From an uncultured Eubacteriales bacterium (GTDB lineage Bacteria > Bacillota > Clostridia > Oscillospirales > Acutalibacteraceae): 64,000 bases of DNA. Every line of letters begins with the position of its first letter. Within the stretch, counting starts at the first letter, position 1. The stretch covers positions 62,001 through 126,000 of the forward strand of contig CAKTEE010000007.1 in assembly GCA_934546985.1 (NCBI GenBank), written 5' to 3'. The notes beneath the pieces were generated by a model. The model was not told where the DNA came from. It saw only the letters and a program-made list of their open reading frames with translations, and did no database searches. A program made the translations under genes and the position numbers. Positions 35,521 to 43,736 of this stretch are shown here, piece by piece.

Positions 35521-36549
35521 TTATTTTCTTTCATCTGATAAAATACTGTCAATCAGTGCGGTAATATCCTTGTAAGCGGCAGAATAGTTTTCTTCTGTAT
35601 CCAAAGTTTTTTCCGTATAAGAATTGTTTTTGGTCTTAGCTGTTTCTTTCCTGCGTGGTTCCCGTTTCGGAATAATTGCAGGCTGTTGTGTAGTAACAGA
35701 GTCAAAATCAGTTTTACAGATATAAGGTTTACATTGTGAAGAAAGTAGTGGTTCTGTTGTATGGTTAATCTGTATTTTGGATTCTGGCGGCTGTTTATAT
35801 ATTTTTTTGGAAATACTGTTATCGGATGAGTGATGCAGTGATTTTCCAACTGGAAGTCTGGGAGATAGCTCTTTTTCATCTAAACGAATTAAATTTTTAA
35901 AAACTGCGGTATGGTTCGGTGGAATGGTGTGGTCACAGTGCATTGCACCAAAATACCAGCGGTGAAATTTGCATACTTGAGAAAGTTCTTCGAGATAACG
36001 GTTTAAACCGCAGATTTTAACGGTATCTGTTTCTTCTAAACGGAGCATCCCCTTAATACGTGCAGGAGGTTCATGGGTGACAATAACATCAACTTTACAG
36101 CCGGCACGGTCTATATTTTTTGCACCTTCATATAATTGTTCTGGGCTGGGCATTTCTTCTTTCCACCATGTTTGATGTTCCTTGCGCGCAGGGCGGTCAA
36201 AGCTTTCGCCGCCGCCGAAGGTAAAGAATTTCATGCCTTCAATAGTAAAAATCTGCCCGCGCATAAGATGATAAATATTAGACCGAATTTGGTGTACTTT
36301 TCCGCCGTTCCACTGGGTAATCTGGTATGCGTTTAGTAAATCAAAATTCTCATGAGTACCGTCTACAAAGCAAATGGTATATTTTTTAGCGGCAAGCTTA
36401 TGTAAAGCTCGTTGTTCTTGCCGGCTGTTGTTCCATAAAAAACCGAAATCACCGCAGACAATTAAAGTATCGCCCTTGCCGAGAGCACGATATTCTTTAG
36501 CCTGAAAGCGGGCAAGGTCGCCGTGTATATCGCCAGTTATATAAACCAA
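35521..36549 (-). CDS. Calcineurin-like metallophosphoesterase
   Basis: 342 residues. Metal-binding motifs: GDIHGDL (residues 6-12), GDFGFLWN, the Asn/His motif in DGTHENF (residue 65 region) and VTHEPP. The catalytic domain ends near residue 235; the remaining 105 residues are low-complexity, polar and probably disordered, ending in a helical DITALIDSILSDERK. No signal peptide, so cytosolic. The substrate is unknown. Divergently placed from the D,D-carboxypeptidase gene. Confidence 0.85.
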   Translation of the reverse strand: MVYITGDIHGDLARFQAKEYRALGKGDTLIVCGDFGFLWNNSRQEQRALHKLAAKKYTICFVDGTHENFDLLNAYQITQWNGGKVHQIRSNIYHLMRGQIFTIEGMKFFTFGGGESFDRPARKEHQTWWKEEMPSPEQLYEGAKNIDRAGCKVDVIVTHEPPARIKGMLRLEETDTVKICGLNRYLEELSQVCKFHRWYFGAMHCDHTIPPNHTAVFKNLIRLDEKELSPRLPVGKSLHHSSDNSISKKIYKQPPESKIQINHTTEPLLSSQCKPYICKTDFDSVTTQQPAIIPKREPRRKETAKTKNNSYTEKTLDTEENYSAAYKDITALIDSILSDERK

Positions 36550-36689
36550 TGTATTTTCCTCCGCTGTATATAGTACTTTCCGCTATTTTGACAGGAAATC
36601 CAAAAAAGTGCTGAAAAGCATGAAATTAGCTTTAATTTTTTCATTTGAAATGATATACTTATAATACATTATTTACAGGGGGTATGTCC

Positions 36690-38168
36690 ATGAAAAAATT
36701 ATGTATTTTTTTAATAGCCATTCTGGTTGTGGTAGGCATCGTTAGCCCTCTGACTGTATATGGGGAGACAAATACCACACCGGAAATAAAATCTAATATT
36801 GCATTGCTGATAAATATTGATACAAATACTGTTGTATATGAGAAAAATGCAGATGTGCCCGCAGACCCGTCTTCTTTAACCAAAGTGGTTACCGCAGTGC
36901 TTGCAATGGAAAATTATCCTGATTTAGACGCGCAGGTTACGGTACAGCAAGAGGCGATTGACGCACTGAAAAACACACTGGGAGCAAATGCTGGTATAAA
37001 AGTCGGAGAAATTATGACGATGCGTCAACTGCTATTGTGTATGATGGCACAGTCAGCTAATGAAGCGTCCAACGTTATTGCACAGGAAATTGGTACTACC
37101 ATTGAACACTTTGTAGATATGATGAATGCTTTTGTAACCAGAGTTGGCTGTAAAGGTACAAAATTTGTCAATGCCCATGGTATTACTGTGGAAGGACAGA
37201 CAACGACAGCGCGAGATATGGCGTTGATTGGGAAATATGCGATGAAAGTTTCCGGCTTTATGGATTTGGTCAATACAAGCGCATCAGAATCATTGAAAAT
37301 TCCTGCAACCAATGTCAGCAAAGAACGTCAGTTGGTTCAGACAAATAAAATGCTGATTAAAACATCTCCATATTATTATAAATATGCAAACGGTATCAAA
37401 ACAGGGAATTCCGGTCCTGATGAAAGCTGTATTATGACAACCGCAATGAAGGATGGATATACCTATTTGTGCGTTATTCTGGAGGCGCCTAATGAAACCA
37501 GTCAGGATGGGAAAACAAAAACAAACCTTGCAATGAAAGAAGCAAAAAGTTTATTTCAATGGGCGTTTCAAAGTTTAAAGTATAAAACCATTGTTCATCA
37601 GGCAACAGCAGTGGATGAACTTCCTGTAGAGTATTCGTGGGATATTGACCATATCCAGCTTGTGCCCGAAAAAGATGTTTCCGCATTAGTGCCTGCAGAT
37701 TTGGAAGCTTCCGGAGTTTTAGTGGTGCCGGATAAGAGCACATTGCCTGAAAAAATACAGGCGCCTGCTTCCAAAGGTGATGTTGTAGGGACGGCTACGA
37801 TTATGGTGGCCGGGAAATCAGTCGGCAAGGTTAATCTGGTTTTACCGGATGATATTCAACGCAGCAATACCCTTTATATTTTACAGCAGTTGAAGAATAT
37901 ATTTACATCCACGATTTTTAAAATTGTGATCGTGCTTATTATATTACTGATTATCGGCTATGTAATATTGAGCATATGGTATAATCGCAAACGCAAGAAA
38001 ATCCGGCTGGCAAAATCTTCTCATACAGCTCATACTTATCACGGTACAGAACATCGGATGTATGATGATCCGAAAATCCGTTCCCGTTATGAGAATACCA
38101 GCATCCGAAACCGCTATGAAAATCGGAGTGTCCGCAGTCGCCACGAACGGTTTGATGACAGGGATTGA
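36690..38168 (+). CDS. D-alanyl-D-alanine carboxypeptidase (S11 family, DacA-like)
   Basis: Trims the terminal D-Ala from peptidoglycan pentapeptides. 492 residues. Signal peptide, then the active-site motifs SLTK (Ser62, Lys65), SAN (122-124) and KTG (237-239), a C-terminal PBP5-like beta domain (about 280-400), a transmembrane helix (about 405-430) and a basic cytosolic tail holding three 9-residue repeats of the form I/V-R-S/N-R-Y/H-E-N. The start ATG at 36690 has AGGGGG seven bases upstream. Monocistronic. Confidence 0.93.
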   Translation: MKKLCIFLIAILVVVGIVSPLTVYGETNTTPEIKSNIALLINIDTNTVVYEKNADVPADPSSLTKVVTAVLAMENYPDLDAQVTVQQEAIDALKNTLGANAGIKVGEIMTMRQLLLCMMAQSANEASNVIAQEIGTTIEHFVDMMNAFVTRVGCKGTKFVNAHGITVEGQTTTARDMALIGKYAMKVSGFMDLVNTSASESLKIPATNVSKERQLVQTNKMLIKTSPYYYKYANGIKTGNSGPDESCIMTTAMKDGYTYLCVILEAPNETSQDGKTKTNLAMKEAKSLFQWAFQSLKYKTIVHQATAVDELPVEYSWDIDHIQLVPEKDVSALVPADLEASGVLVVPDKSTLPEKIQAPASKGDVVGTATIMVAGKSVGKVNLVLPDDIQRSNTLYILQQLKNIFTSTIFKIVIVLIILLIIGYVILSIWYNRKRKKIRLAKSSHTAHTYHGTEHRMYDDPKIRSRYENTSIRNRYENRSVRSRHERFDDRD

Positions 38169-38302
38169 TTAAAATTCTTACAATGGATATGAGAACATTT
38201 TAAGGCATGCCGGGGAATGATATCCTTGTTGCATGCCTTTGCTGTGAAGCAGCAGATAAAATAGGCTGTAAGTATCAAGTTTGGCAGAACAGGTGGGAAG
38301 TA

Positions 38303-39412
38303 ATGAAAAAAGTAATCTGTTTCATAAAATCTGAAATGATTTTAACTGTAACCTTTTTGGCGGCGCTAATAACAGCTTTATTTGTCCCGCCGTCTGTTCA
38401 TTATTTTGAATATATAGATTGTAAAGTTTTATCCCTGCTTTTCTGCCTGATGGCCGTTGTGGCAGGATTTGGAAAAACAGGTTTATTTCGTACGGTTTCC
38501 GGCATGATACTCCGCAGGATAAATAATATGAAAATTTTATCCTATATGTTGGTATTGCTTTGCTTTTTTTCCTCTATGCTGGTTACTAATGATGTCGCTT
38601 TGCTGGCCTTTGTTCCTTTAACAGTTTTGCTTTCAGATATTTTTGGAAAAAAACAATTTATATTCGTGATTGTAATGCAAGCAATTGCAGCAAATTTAGG
38701 TAGTATGCTGACACCGGTAGGGAATCCGCAGAATCTATATTTATATTCCTGTTATGGAGTATCTGCGGCGGATTTTTTTGCGGTAACCATTCCGTTGACA
38801 GGCTTCAGTTTTGTTTTGATTTCAGCAGTAATGCTGACAGGAAAAAGCAAACCCATAGAGGTTGCTGTCCCAATGGAAACTGAGGTGCAGGATAAAAAAC
38901 GTTTGTGCGTTTATTGGACGCTGTTTCTCTTGAGTTTATTGGGTGTATTTTCTGTTGTATCGTATCCGATAGTATTTTTGATTGTATGTGCGGTTTTGTT
39001 TTTAACAGATAAGGAACTGTTTCGGCGGATTGATTACGGATTATTATTAACGTTTGTATGCTTTTTTATTTTTGTAGGAAATATAAATCAAATTGATGCT
39101 GTGAAGTTTTTTATGAATCAATTGGTAGAGGGGAAAGAATATCTGTTTGCGTTGGGGCTTAGCCAGATTATCAGTAATGTTCCGGCGGCAGTTATGCTTT
39201 CTGCGTTTACAGATCATTACCGTGCGCTGATTATCGGAACAAACATTGGCGGGTTAGGAACTCCTGTTGCATCTCTTGCAAGTTTAATTGCTTTGCGCCT
39301 TTATTTAAAAAGCGGTAAGGGGAGTATGGGAAAAATCCTGCCGGTATTTTTGGGAATGAATTTGTTGTTTTTTATTCTTTTAGGGTACGCGGGCTGGTAT
39401 TTATTAAATTAA
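38303..39412 (+). CDS. SLC13/ArsB-like anion permease
   Basis: 369 residues with about 10-11 transmembrane helices. The pattern of the ion-transporter superfamily is visible: the loop TPVGNPQN (often TPIGNPQN) and SNVPAAVMLSAF on the other half of the fold. It could move sulfate, citrate or another dicarboxylate or arsenite; the substrate cannot be named. The ATG at 38303 has AGGTGGGA upstream; a longer frame runs through a hairpin at 38201-38240 (AAGGCATGC/GCATGCCTT) and is unlikely. The following phosphoesterase gene is 18 bases away. Confidence 0.85.
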   Translation: MKKVICFIKSEMILTVTFLAALITALFVPPSVHYFEYIDCKVLSLLFCLMAVVAGFGKTGLFRTVSGMILRRINNMKILSYMLVLLCFFSSMLVTNDVALLAFVPLTVLLSDIFGKKQFIFVIVMQAIAANLGSMLTPVGNPQNLYLYSCYGVSAADFFAVTIPLTGFSFVLISAVMLTGKSKPIEVAVPMETEVQDKKRLCVYWTLFLLSLLGVFSVVSYPIVFLIVCAVLFLTDKELFRRIDYGLLLTFVCFFIFVGNINQIDAVKFFMNQLVEGKEYLFALGLSQIISNVPAAVMLSAFTDHYRALIIGTNIGGLGTPVASLASLIALRLYLKSGKGSMGKILPVFLGMNLLFFILLGYAGWYLLN

Positions 39413-39430
39413 ACAGAAAGGTCAGGGCTG

Positions 39431-40294
39431 GTGCAGTTGTTCTGGATTTACTTTTGGGTTATTATTGGTATTATTGTGCTTGTATGCCTTTTGCGAGGAT
39501 TCAGCGAACCATATATGCTTTGTTCAAATTCCTGTACAATAACGGTGAATAAGTTGCCTGAAAGCTTTGATGGAGTCCGTATTGTCCACTTGAGTGATAT
39601 GCATGCCTGTAGTTTTGGAAAGAATAACAGTAAATTGTCGGAGCTGGTTCGTCGGGAACATCCGGATTATATTTTTGCGACAGGCGATTTTATTAGCCGA
39701 AGCAGAGGCGCATATCAGGATTTTTTGGAATTTCTGGATGGATGTAAAGGGCTTTGTCCGGTTATTTTCAGCTTTGGTAATCACGAAAGCTGGATTGGAA
39801 AAACGAGTCCACGGATATTACAGGAGTTTTTAAAAGAATTAGAACAGCGCGGCGTTATTATTTTGAATGACGGCTTTGTAACGCTGTGTAAAGGCGATTC
39901 CAGTATTGCTGTATTTGGTTTGACACCGGAGCGGGGAGATAAATATCAGACAGTGAAGATGGATAAGAAAAAAATTACAGAGAAATTAGGGAAATGCCCG
40001 ATTGGTCAATCGGTTCTGTTGTTAGCACATGAACCGCAGTTTTTTTCAGATTATGCGCGTTGGGGGGCGAAGGCAGTATTTTCCGGCCATGTTCACGGAG
40101 GCATTGTACGGCTGCCGTTTGTTGGGGGGATATTGTCGTCGGACCATGGACTGTTTCCCAAATATGACGGAGGTATATATCATATTGATTCTTCAGTTAT
40201 GCTGGTTAGCCGGGGATTGGGCTGTTCCCATGTCCGTTTTCGGTTGTTTAATAAACCGGAGATTATGACAGTGACATTAAAAAAGGGTCAATAA
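39431..40294 (+). CDS. Membrane-anchored metallophosphoesterase (YkuE-like)
   Basis: 287 residues. One N-terminal helix (about 3-23) anchors it; the domain faces outwards or inwards depending on topology. Metal motifs: HLSDMHAC (Asp, His), TGDFIS, FGNHE, and GHVHGG at the end. GTG start, with GAAAGGTCAGGG upstream. It follows the anion permease by 18 bases and is likely in the same unit. Substrate unknown; YkuE relatives hydrolyse phospholipid or phosphomonoester substrates. Confidence 0.87.
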   Translation: MQLFWIYFWVIIGIIVLVCLLRGFSEPYMLCSNSCTITVNKLPESFDGVRIVHLSDMHACSFGKNNSKLSELVRREHPDYIFATGDFISRSRGAYQDFLEFLDGCKGLCPVIFSFGNHESWIGKTSPRILQEFLKELEQRGVIILNDGFVTLCKGDSSIAVFGLTPERGDKYQTVKMDKKKITEKLGKCPIGQSVLLLAHEPQFFSDYARWGAKAVFSGHVHGGIVRLPFVGGILSSDHGLFPKYDGGIYHIDSSVMLVSRGLGCSHVRFRLFNKPEIMTVTLKKGQ

Positions 40295-40338
40295 TAATTA
40301 TGACATTATTTTCAGCGGAATGTTTTTAGGGGTATGTC

Positions 40339-40911
40339 ATGAATCATAAATATGTTTATGCAAAAGAGAACTTAAAAGGATTGGTACTTGTTATTTTTGG
40401 TTGCAGGGATTTCTATATTCGTGATGAGAATCACAGCACTGATACAGCGGAATATGATAAGAGGAATTTCAGTTTTCATCGTTTTCTTTATCATTTGCTG
40501 TATTTTGATTTTTTATTTTATGGATATTATAAAATGGCGTAAATGGCATCGAAAGATGGAACGTTCAGGAACAAAATTCAAAGAGTTTGTTGTTGGATAT
40601 GCTTATAAATCCCATGAGTGCCTTGGGAATTTTTCGATGCCGTTATATAAAGAGTATTTTCTCAAAATCAAATATATAGATTATTTTGGAGTAGAAAAAA
40701 CGTTTGAAACTCCGGCGTTATCTTTTTGTCCGGAAGAGAGAAATGGTGTTTATATATTTATCAAAATGATGTTTTAGCTTTTAATTTTAATTACCTATCC
40801 AAGAAGAAAAATAATCGAAAGCAACGGATTGGAAAGGAGGTTCTTATTTTCGTCTTAGCATTTGTTACTATTATTGACGCAAGAATGTATTTGTCTTATA
40901 TGTTCTGTTAG
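40339..40911 (+). pseudogene. Frameshifted gene resembling a DUF3592-type membrane protein
   Basis: Three overlapping frames continue one protein: MNHKYVYAKENLKGLVL (first frame, to about 40390), then a hydrophobic stretch and soluble part (VAGISIFVMRITALI..., up to PALSFCPEER near 40740), then WCLYIYQNDVLAFNF with a C-terminal helix (LIFVLAFVTII). The switches are at about 40388 and 40740. Architecture (helix, soluble part, helix) resembles the protein at 24.7 kb. It is either a decayed gene or two base-calling errors. Confidence 0.6.
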
Positions 40912-41186
40912 ACTTTATTTGGAGGGGCAATTGGAATGTGCATTGTTCTGTTTAGTGAAAACGTTGATGTCAAAGTATAATTTTATATGTTGAACAGAAT
41001 AAATCTTCTGGTTAATGCGGATATTAAGAACTTATGGCAGTGGGCGAAAAGGAAAAATTTTTAAGAGTTTGATAATAAAAAGCGTGACTTGCGAATTGTG
41101 CAGATAAAAATGCACGAAACGGAATCGTAAATATTATATAATATTTGTATTGGAGTATTATATGTAAATATCTGTTTTTAAATTGT

Positions 41187-41225
41187 AAAAAGCGCCTGTA
41201 GGGCTGTTATTACAGTCCTACAGGC
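41187..41225 (-). terminator. Terminator of the cupin gene
   Basis: GCCTGTAGGGCTG and CAGTCCTACAGGC form a 13-bp stem with one mismatch; on the minus strand it is followed by CGCTTTTTAC. The rest of 40912-41186 contains no supportable gene. Confidence 0.8.
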
Positions 41226-41258
41226 ACTTGTGAAATATTTTGTTTAACAAGAAGTTTT

Positions 41259-41582
41259 TTATTTGTCTGTTACAGAAATTCCAATCATAATGGTTTGAGT
41301 AGATATATTATTCCAGCAGGAATGGGGAATATTACCCTTGACCAGACGTGCTTCACCGGGTTTCAGGAGGAAAACATGATTTCCTTCTATGATTTTTGCT
41401 TCTCCTTGTGTGACAATGAATAAGTGATTATGGGAATGTGTATGGTTTTCCTCAGGACCGCCGCCGTCAGGGTCTAATACGGCAATGGAACCGTCAATGA
41501 TTTCACCGCAGTCCTCAAACAGTTTTTTGGCAAGAAAACCAATGTGCTGCGGCGGGGTAAAATAACCGTCTGTGTTGATCAT
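41259..41582 (-). CDS. Cupin-domain protein
   Basis: 107 residues from the chosen ATG (MINTDGYFTPPQHIG), which has AAGGAG nine bases upstream; a longer frame starts ahead of the ribosome binding site. Single conserved beta-barrel with the metal motif HTHSHNH and the second motif PGEARLVKGNIPHSC. Metal-binding cupin of unknown substrate; a small-molecule sensor or isomerase role is possible. Monocistronic. Confidence 0.85.
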   Translation of the reverse strand: MINTDGYFTPPQHIGFLAKKLFEDCGEIIDGSIAVLDPDGGGPEENHTHSHNHLFIVTQGEAKIIEGNHVFLLKPGEARLVKGNIPHSCWNNISTQTIMIGISVTDK

Positions 41583-41743
41583 TTCTATTTTCTCCTTTGC
41601 TTTACAACTATCCGAATGATAAGGCATATGATTCAAACGGTTGCTGAAATAATTGCAATGGGAACCACCCGGAAAGGCATTATAATATCTCCGGTTGGCG
41701 GATTAAAATTTATTGAATAGAAATTTATTTTCACATTCTGCTG

Positions 41744-43477
41744 TTATTTATCAAAACCCAGGATTTTTTTCATATCGGCAGATAATTTCCCGCTCAGTTG
41801 CTGGGCAGAATCCATATCATTGCCTAAAGCGGTGATATATACTTTAATTTTCGGCTCTGTTCCCGAAGGACGTACAATAACGCTGGCGCCGCCATCCAGT
41901 TTGTAAGAGAGCACATTGGATTTCGGCAGTGTAATTTTTTGTGTTTCACGGCTGATAACGTCATGGGCGGAGCTTTCCAGATAATCGGAAATAAACGTTA
42001 CTTTTTTACCCGCAATAGCGGCAGGCGGATTGCTGCGCATATCTGTCATAATCTGCGCCATTTTTTGCATACCTTCCGCACCCTCGCAGACAAAGTTCAT
42101 TACGCTGTTCAGGTATAGTCCAAATTCCTGATATAAATCATTCATTACATCTACGAGCGTTTTACCTTGAGTTTTATAAAAAGCCGCCATTTCACAAATC
42201 AGCATGGAAGCAACGACAGCGTCTTTATCCCTTGCATGGGCGCCGGAAAGATAGCCGTAACTTTCTTCAAAGCCAAAAACGTAACGGGCAGTTTCGCCTT
42301 TTTCTTCCAGATCCGTAACCAGTTCGCCGATATATTTAAAGCCAGTCAGCAGATTAGCGAGTTCGCAGCCGTATTTTTTCGCAATAGCGGCGCACAGTTC
42401 AGTGGATACAATGGTTTTAACCACAATAGGTTTGATTGGGAGCGTGCCTTTTTCTTTACGCTGGGAAAGCAGATAATTCATCAGCAGTGCGCCAACCTCG
42501 TTGCCGGACATCAGGCGGTAATCGGTACCGTCTTTTACTGCAATGCCGACGCGGTCGCAGTCCGGATCAGTTGCAAGCAGCAGGTCAGGCTGATTGTTTT
42601 TCGCCATTTCCAAAGCAATTTCGAACACTTGCTGAATTTCTGGATTTGGGAACGGGCAGGTGGGGAAAGTTCCGTCGGGTTTTTCCTGTTCCTTGACAAC
42701 AGTAACATCTTTAATGCCGATTCTGTCTAAAATCGCGCGTACAGGTTTATTGCCGGTACCGTTGAGCGGAGTATAAATAACTTTTAAACCGGATTGTGCG
42801 GCAAGAGAAGGATTTACAGACTGTTCCTGTACACGGTCGAGGAATTCTTCCATCAGCCACGGCTGAATATAGGTAATCAGGCCTTTTTCCAACCCTTCTT
42901 CAAAGGTTGTTTTTTTAACGCCGCTGAAAATATCAACCTGCTGAATGTGCTCATAAACCTTTGCAGCGTCTTCATCTGTCATTTGGAATCCCTTGGGGCC
43001 GTAGCATTTATAGCCGTTGTATTTGGAAGGGTTGTGGCTTGCGGTAATGATAATACCGGATTGGCATTTTAGTCTGCGCACTGCGAAAGAGAGGCAGGGG
43101 GTAGGTACGAGCTCAGGAAAAATCTGAACGCGAATGCCGTTGCCTGCCAGTACGCTGGCAGCTTCTCTGGCAAACAGATCGGATTTGATTCTGGAATCAT
43201 ATGCAATGGCAACACATGCCTGCGGGTATTTTTCGTTCAAATAATTTGCAAGACCTTGTGTTGCCTGATTTACAGTATAAATATTCATACGGTTTGTTCC
43301 TGCACCGATAACGCCGCGCAAACCTGCCGTGCCGAATTCGAGACTGCGGTAAAAACGGTCAAGAATTTCTTCGTCATTTCCTTTGATTTCTGCCAATTCT
43401 TTGCTGAGGTCAGGATCTGCGGTTGCATTGTCACACCAAAATTGATATGCTTTGTTTAAATCCACAATAATCACCAT
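41744..43477 (-). CDS. Phospho-sugar mutase (phosphoglucomutase/phosphomannomutase)
   Basis: 577 residues, typical of the Firmicutes PgcA group that interconverts glucose-6-phosphate and glucose-1-phosphate for surface glycolipid and polysaccharide synthesis. Active-site Ser in TASHNPSKYNG, the Mg loop ATDPDCDRVG, the sugar-binding GFEESYGY and the phosphate-binding RPSGTEPKIKVY are all present. The exact start is uncertain: ATG 43477 has no clear site, while a GTG at 43465 has GGATGG upstream. Confidence 0.94.
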   Translation of the reverse strand: MVIIVDLNKAYQFWCDNATADPDLSKELAEIKGNDEEILDRFYRSLEFGTAGLRGVIGAGTNRMNIYTVNQATQGLANYLNEKYPQACVAIAYDSRIKSDLFAREAASVLAGNGIRVQIFPELVPTPCLSFAVRRLKCQSGIIITASHNPSKYNGYKCYGPKGFQMTDEDAAKVYEHIQQVDIFSGVKKTTFEEGLEKGLITYIQPWLMEEFLDRVQEQSVNPSLAAQSGLKVIYTPLNGTGNKPVRAILDRIGIKDVTVVKEQEKPDGTFPTCPFPNPEIQQVFEIALEMAKNNQPDLLLATDPDCDRVGIAVKDGTDYRLMSGNEVGALLMNYLLSQRKEKGTLPIKPIVVKTIVSTELCAAIAKKYGCELANLLTGFKYIGELVTDLEEKGETARYVFGFEESYGYLSGAHARDKDAVVASMLICEMAAFYKTQGKTLVDVMNDLYQEFGLYLNSVMNFVCEGAEGMQKMAQIMTDMRSNPPAAIAGKKVTFISDYLESSAHDVISRETQKITLPKSNVLSYKLDGGASVIVRPSGTEPKIKVYITALGNDMDSAQQLSGKLSADMKKILGFDK

Positions 43478-43534
43478 CCATAAATTTTATATTTAGGTCA
43501 TCCTATACGAAAAAACGGGTATTTTATCATCTTA

Positions 43535-43564
43535 ATTTTACTCCAGTATGACAGCTATTGTCAA
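43535..43564 (-). promoter_or_regulatory. Promoter of the phospho-sugar mutase gene
   Basis: Minus strand TTGACA, 18-nt spacer, TAAAAT, about 58 bases ahead of the ATG. Confidence 0.65.
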
Positions 43565-43674
43565 TAGAATGTCCTGAAAACCCTGATAAATTAATAAATG
43601 ATACACAAAATATGGAAGTTTTTCATCTTGGAGACAAAACAGGGAATTTTTTTCTAAAGCGCGTGGCGGATATG

Positions 43675-43703
43675 TTGAATTAGACGCAGTATTAGGGTAA
43701 AAT
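43675..43703 (+). promoter_or_regulatory. Promoter of the Ca2+-ATPase gene
   Basis: TTGAAT, 17-nt spacer, TAAAAT; the ATG at 43737 is 33 bases downstream. Confidence 0.65.
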
Positions 43704-43736
43704 AACAATATTGAAGGAAAAGGTTAGGTGACGGAA

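Noticed and set aside
38207..38302. Longer N terminus for the SLC13-type permease
   Set aside because: It includes a hairpin and polar residues ahead of the first helix; the ATG at 38303 has a good ribosome binding site.
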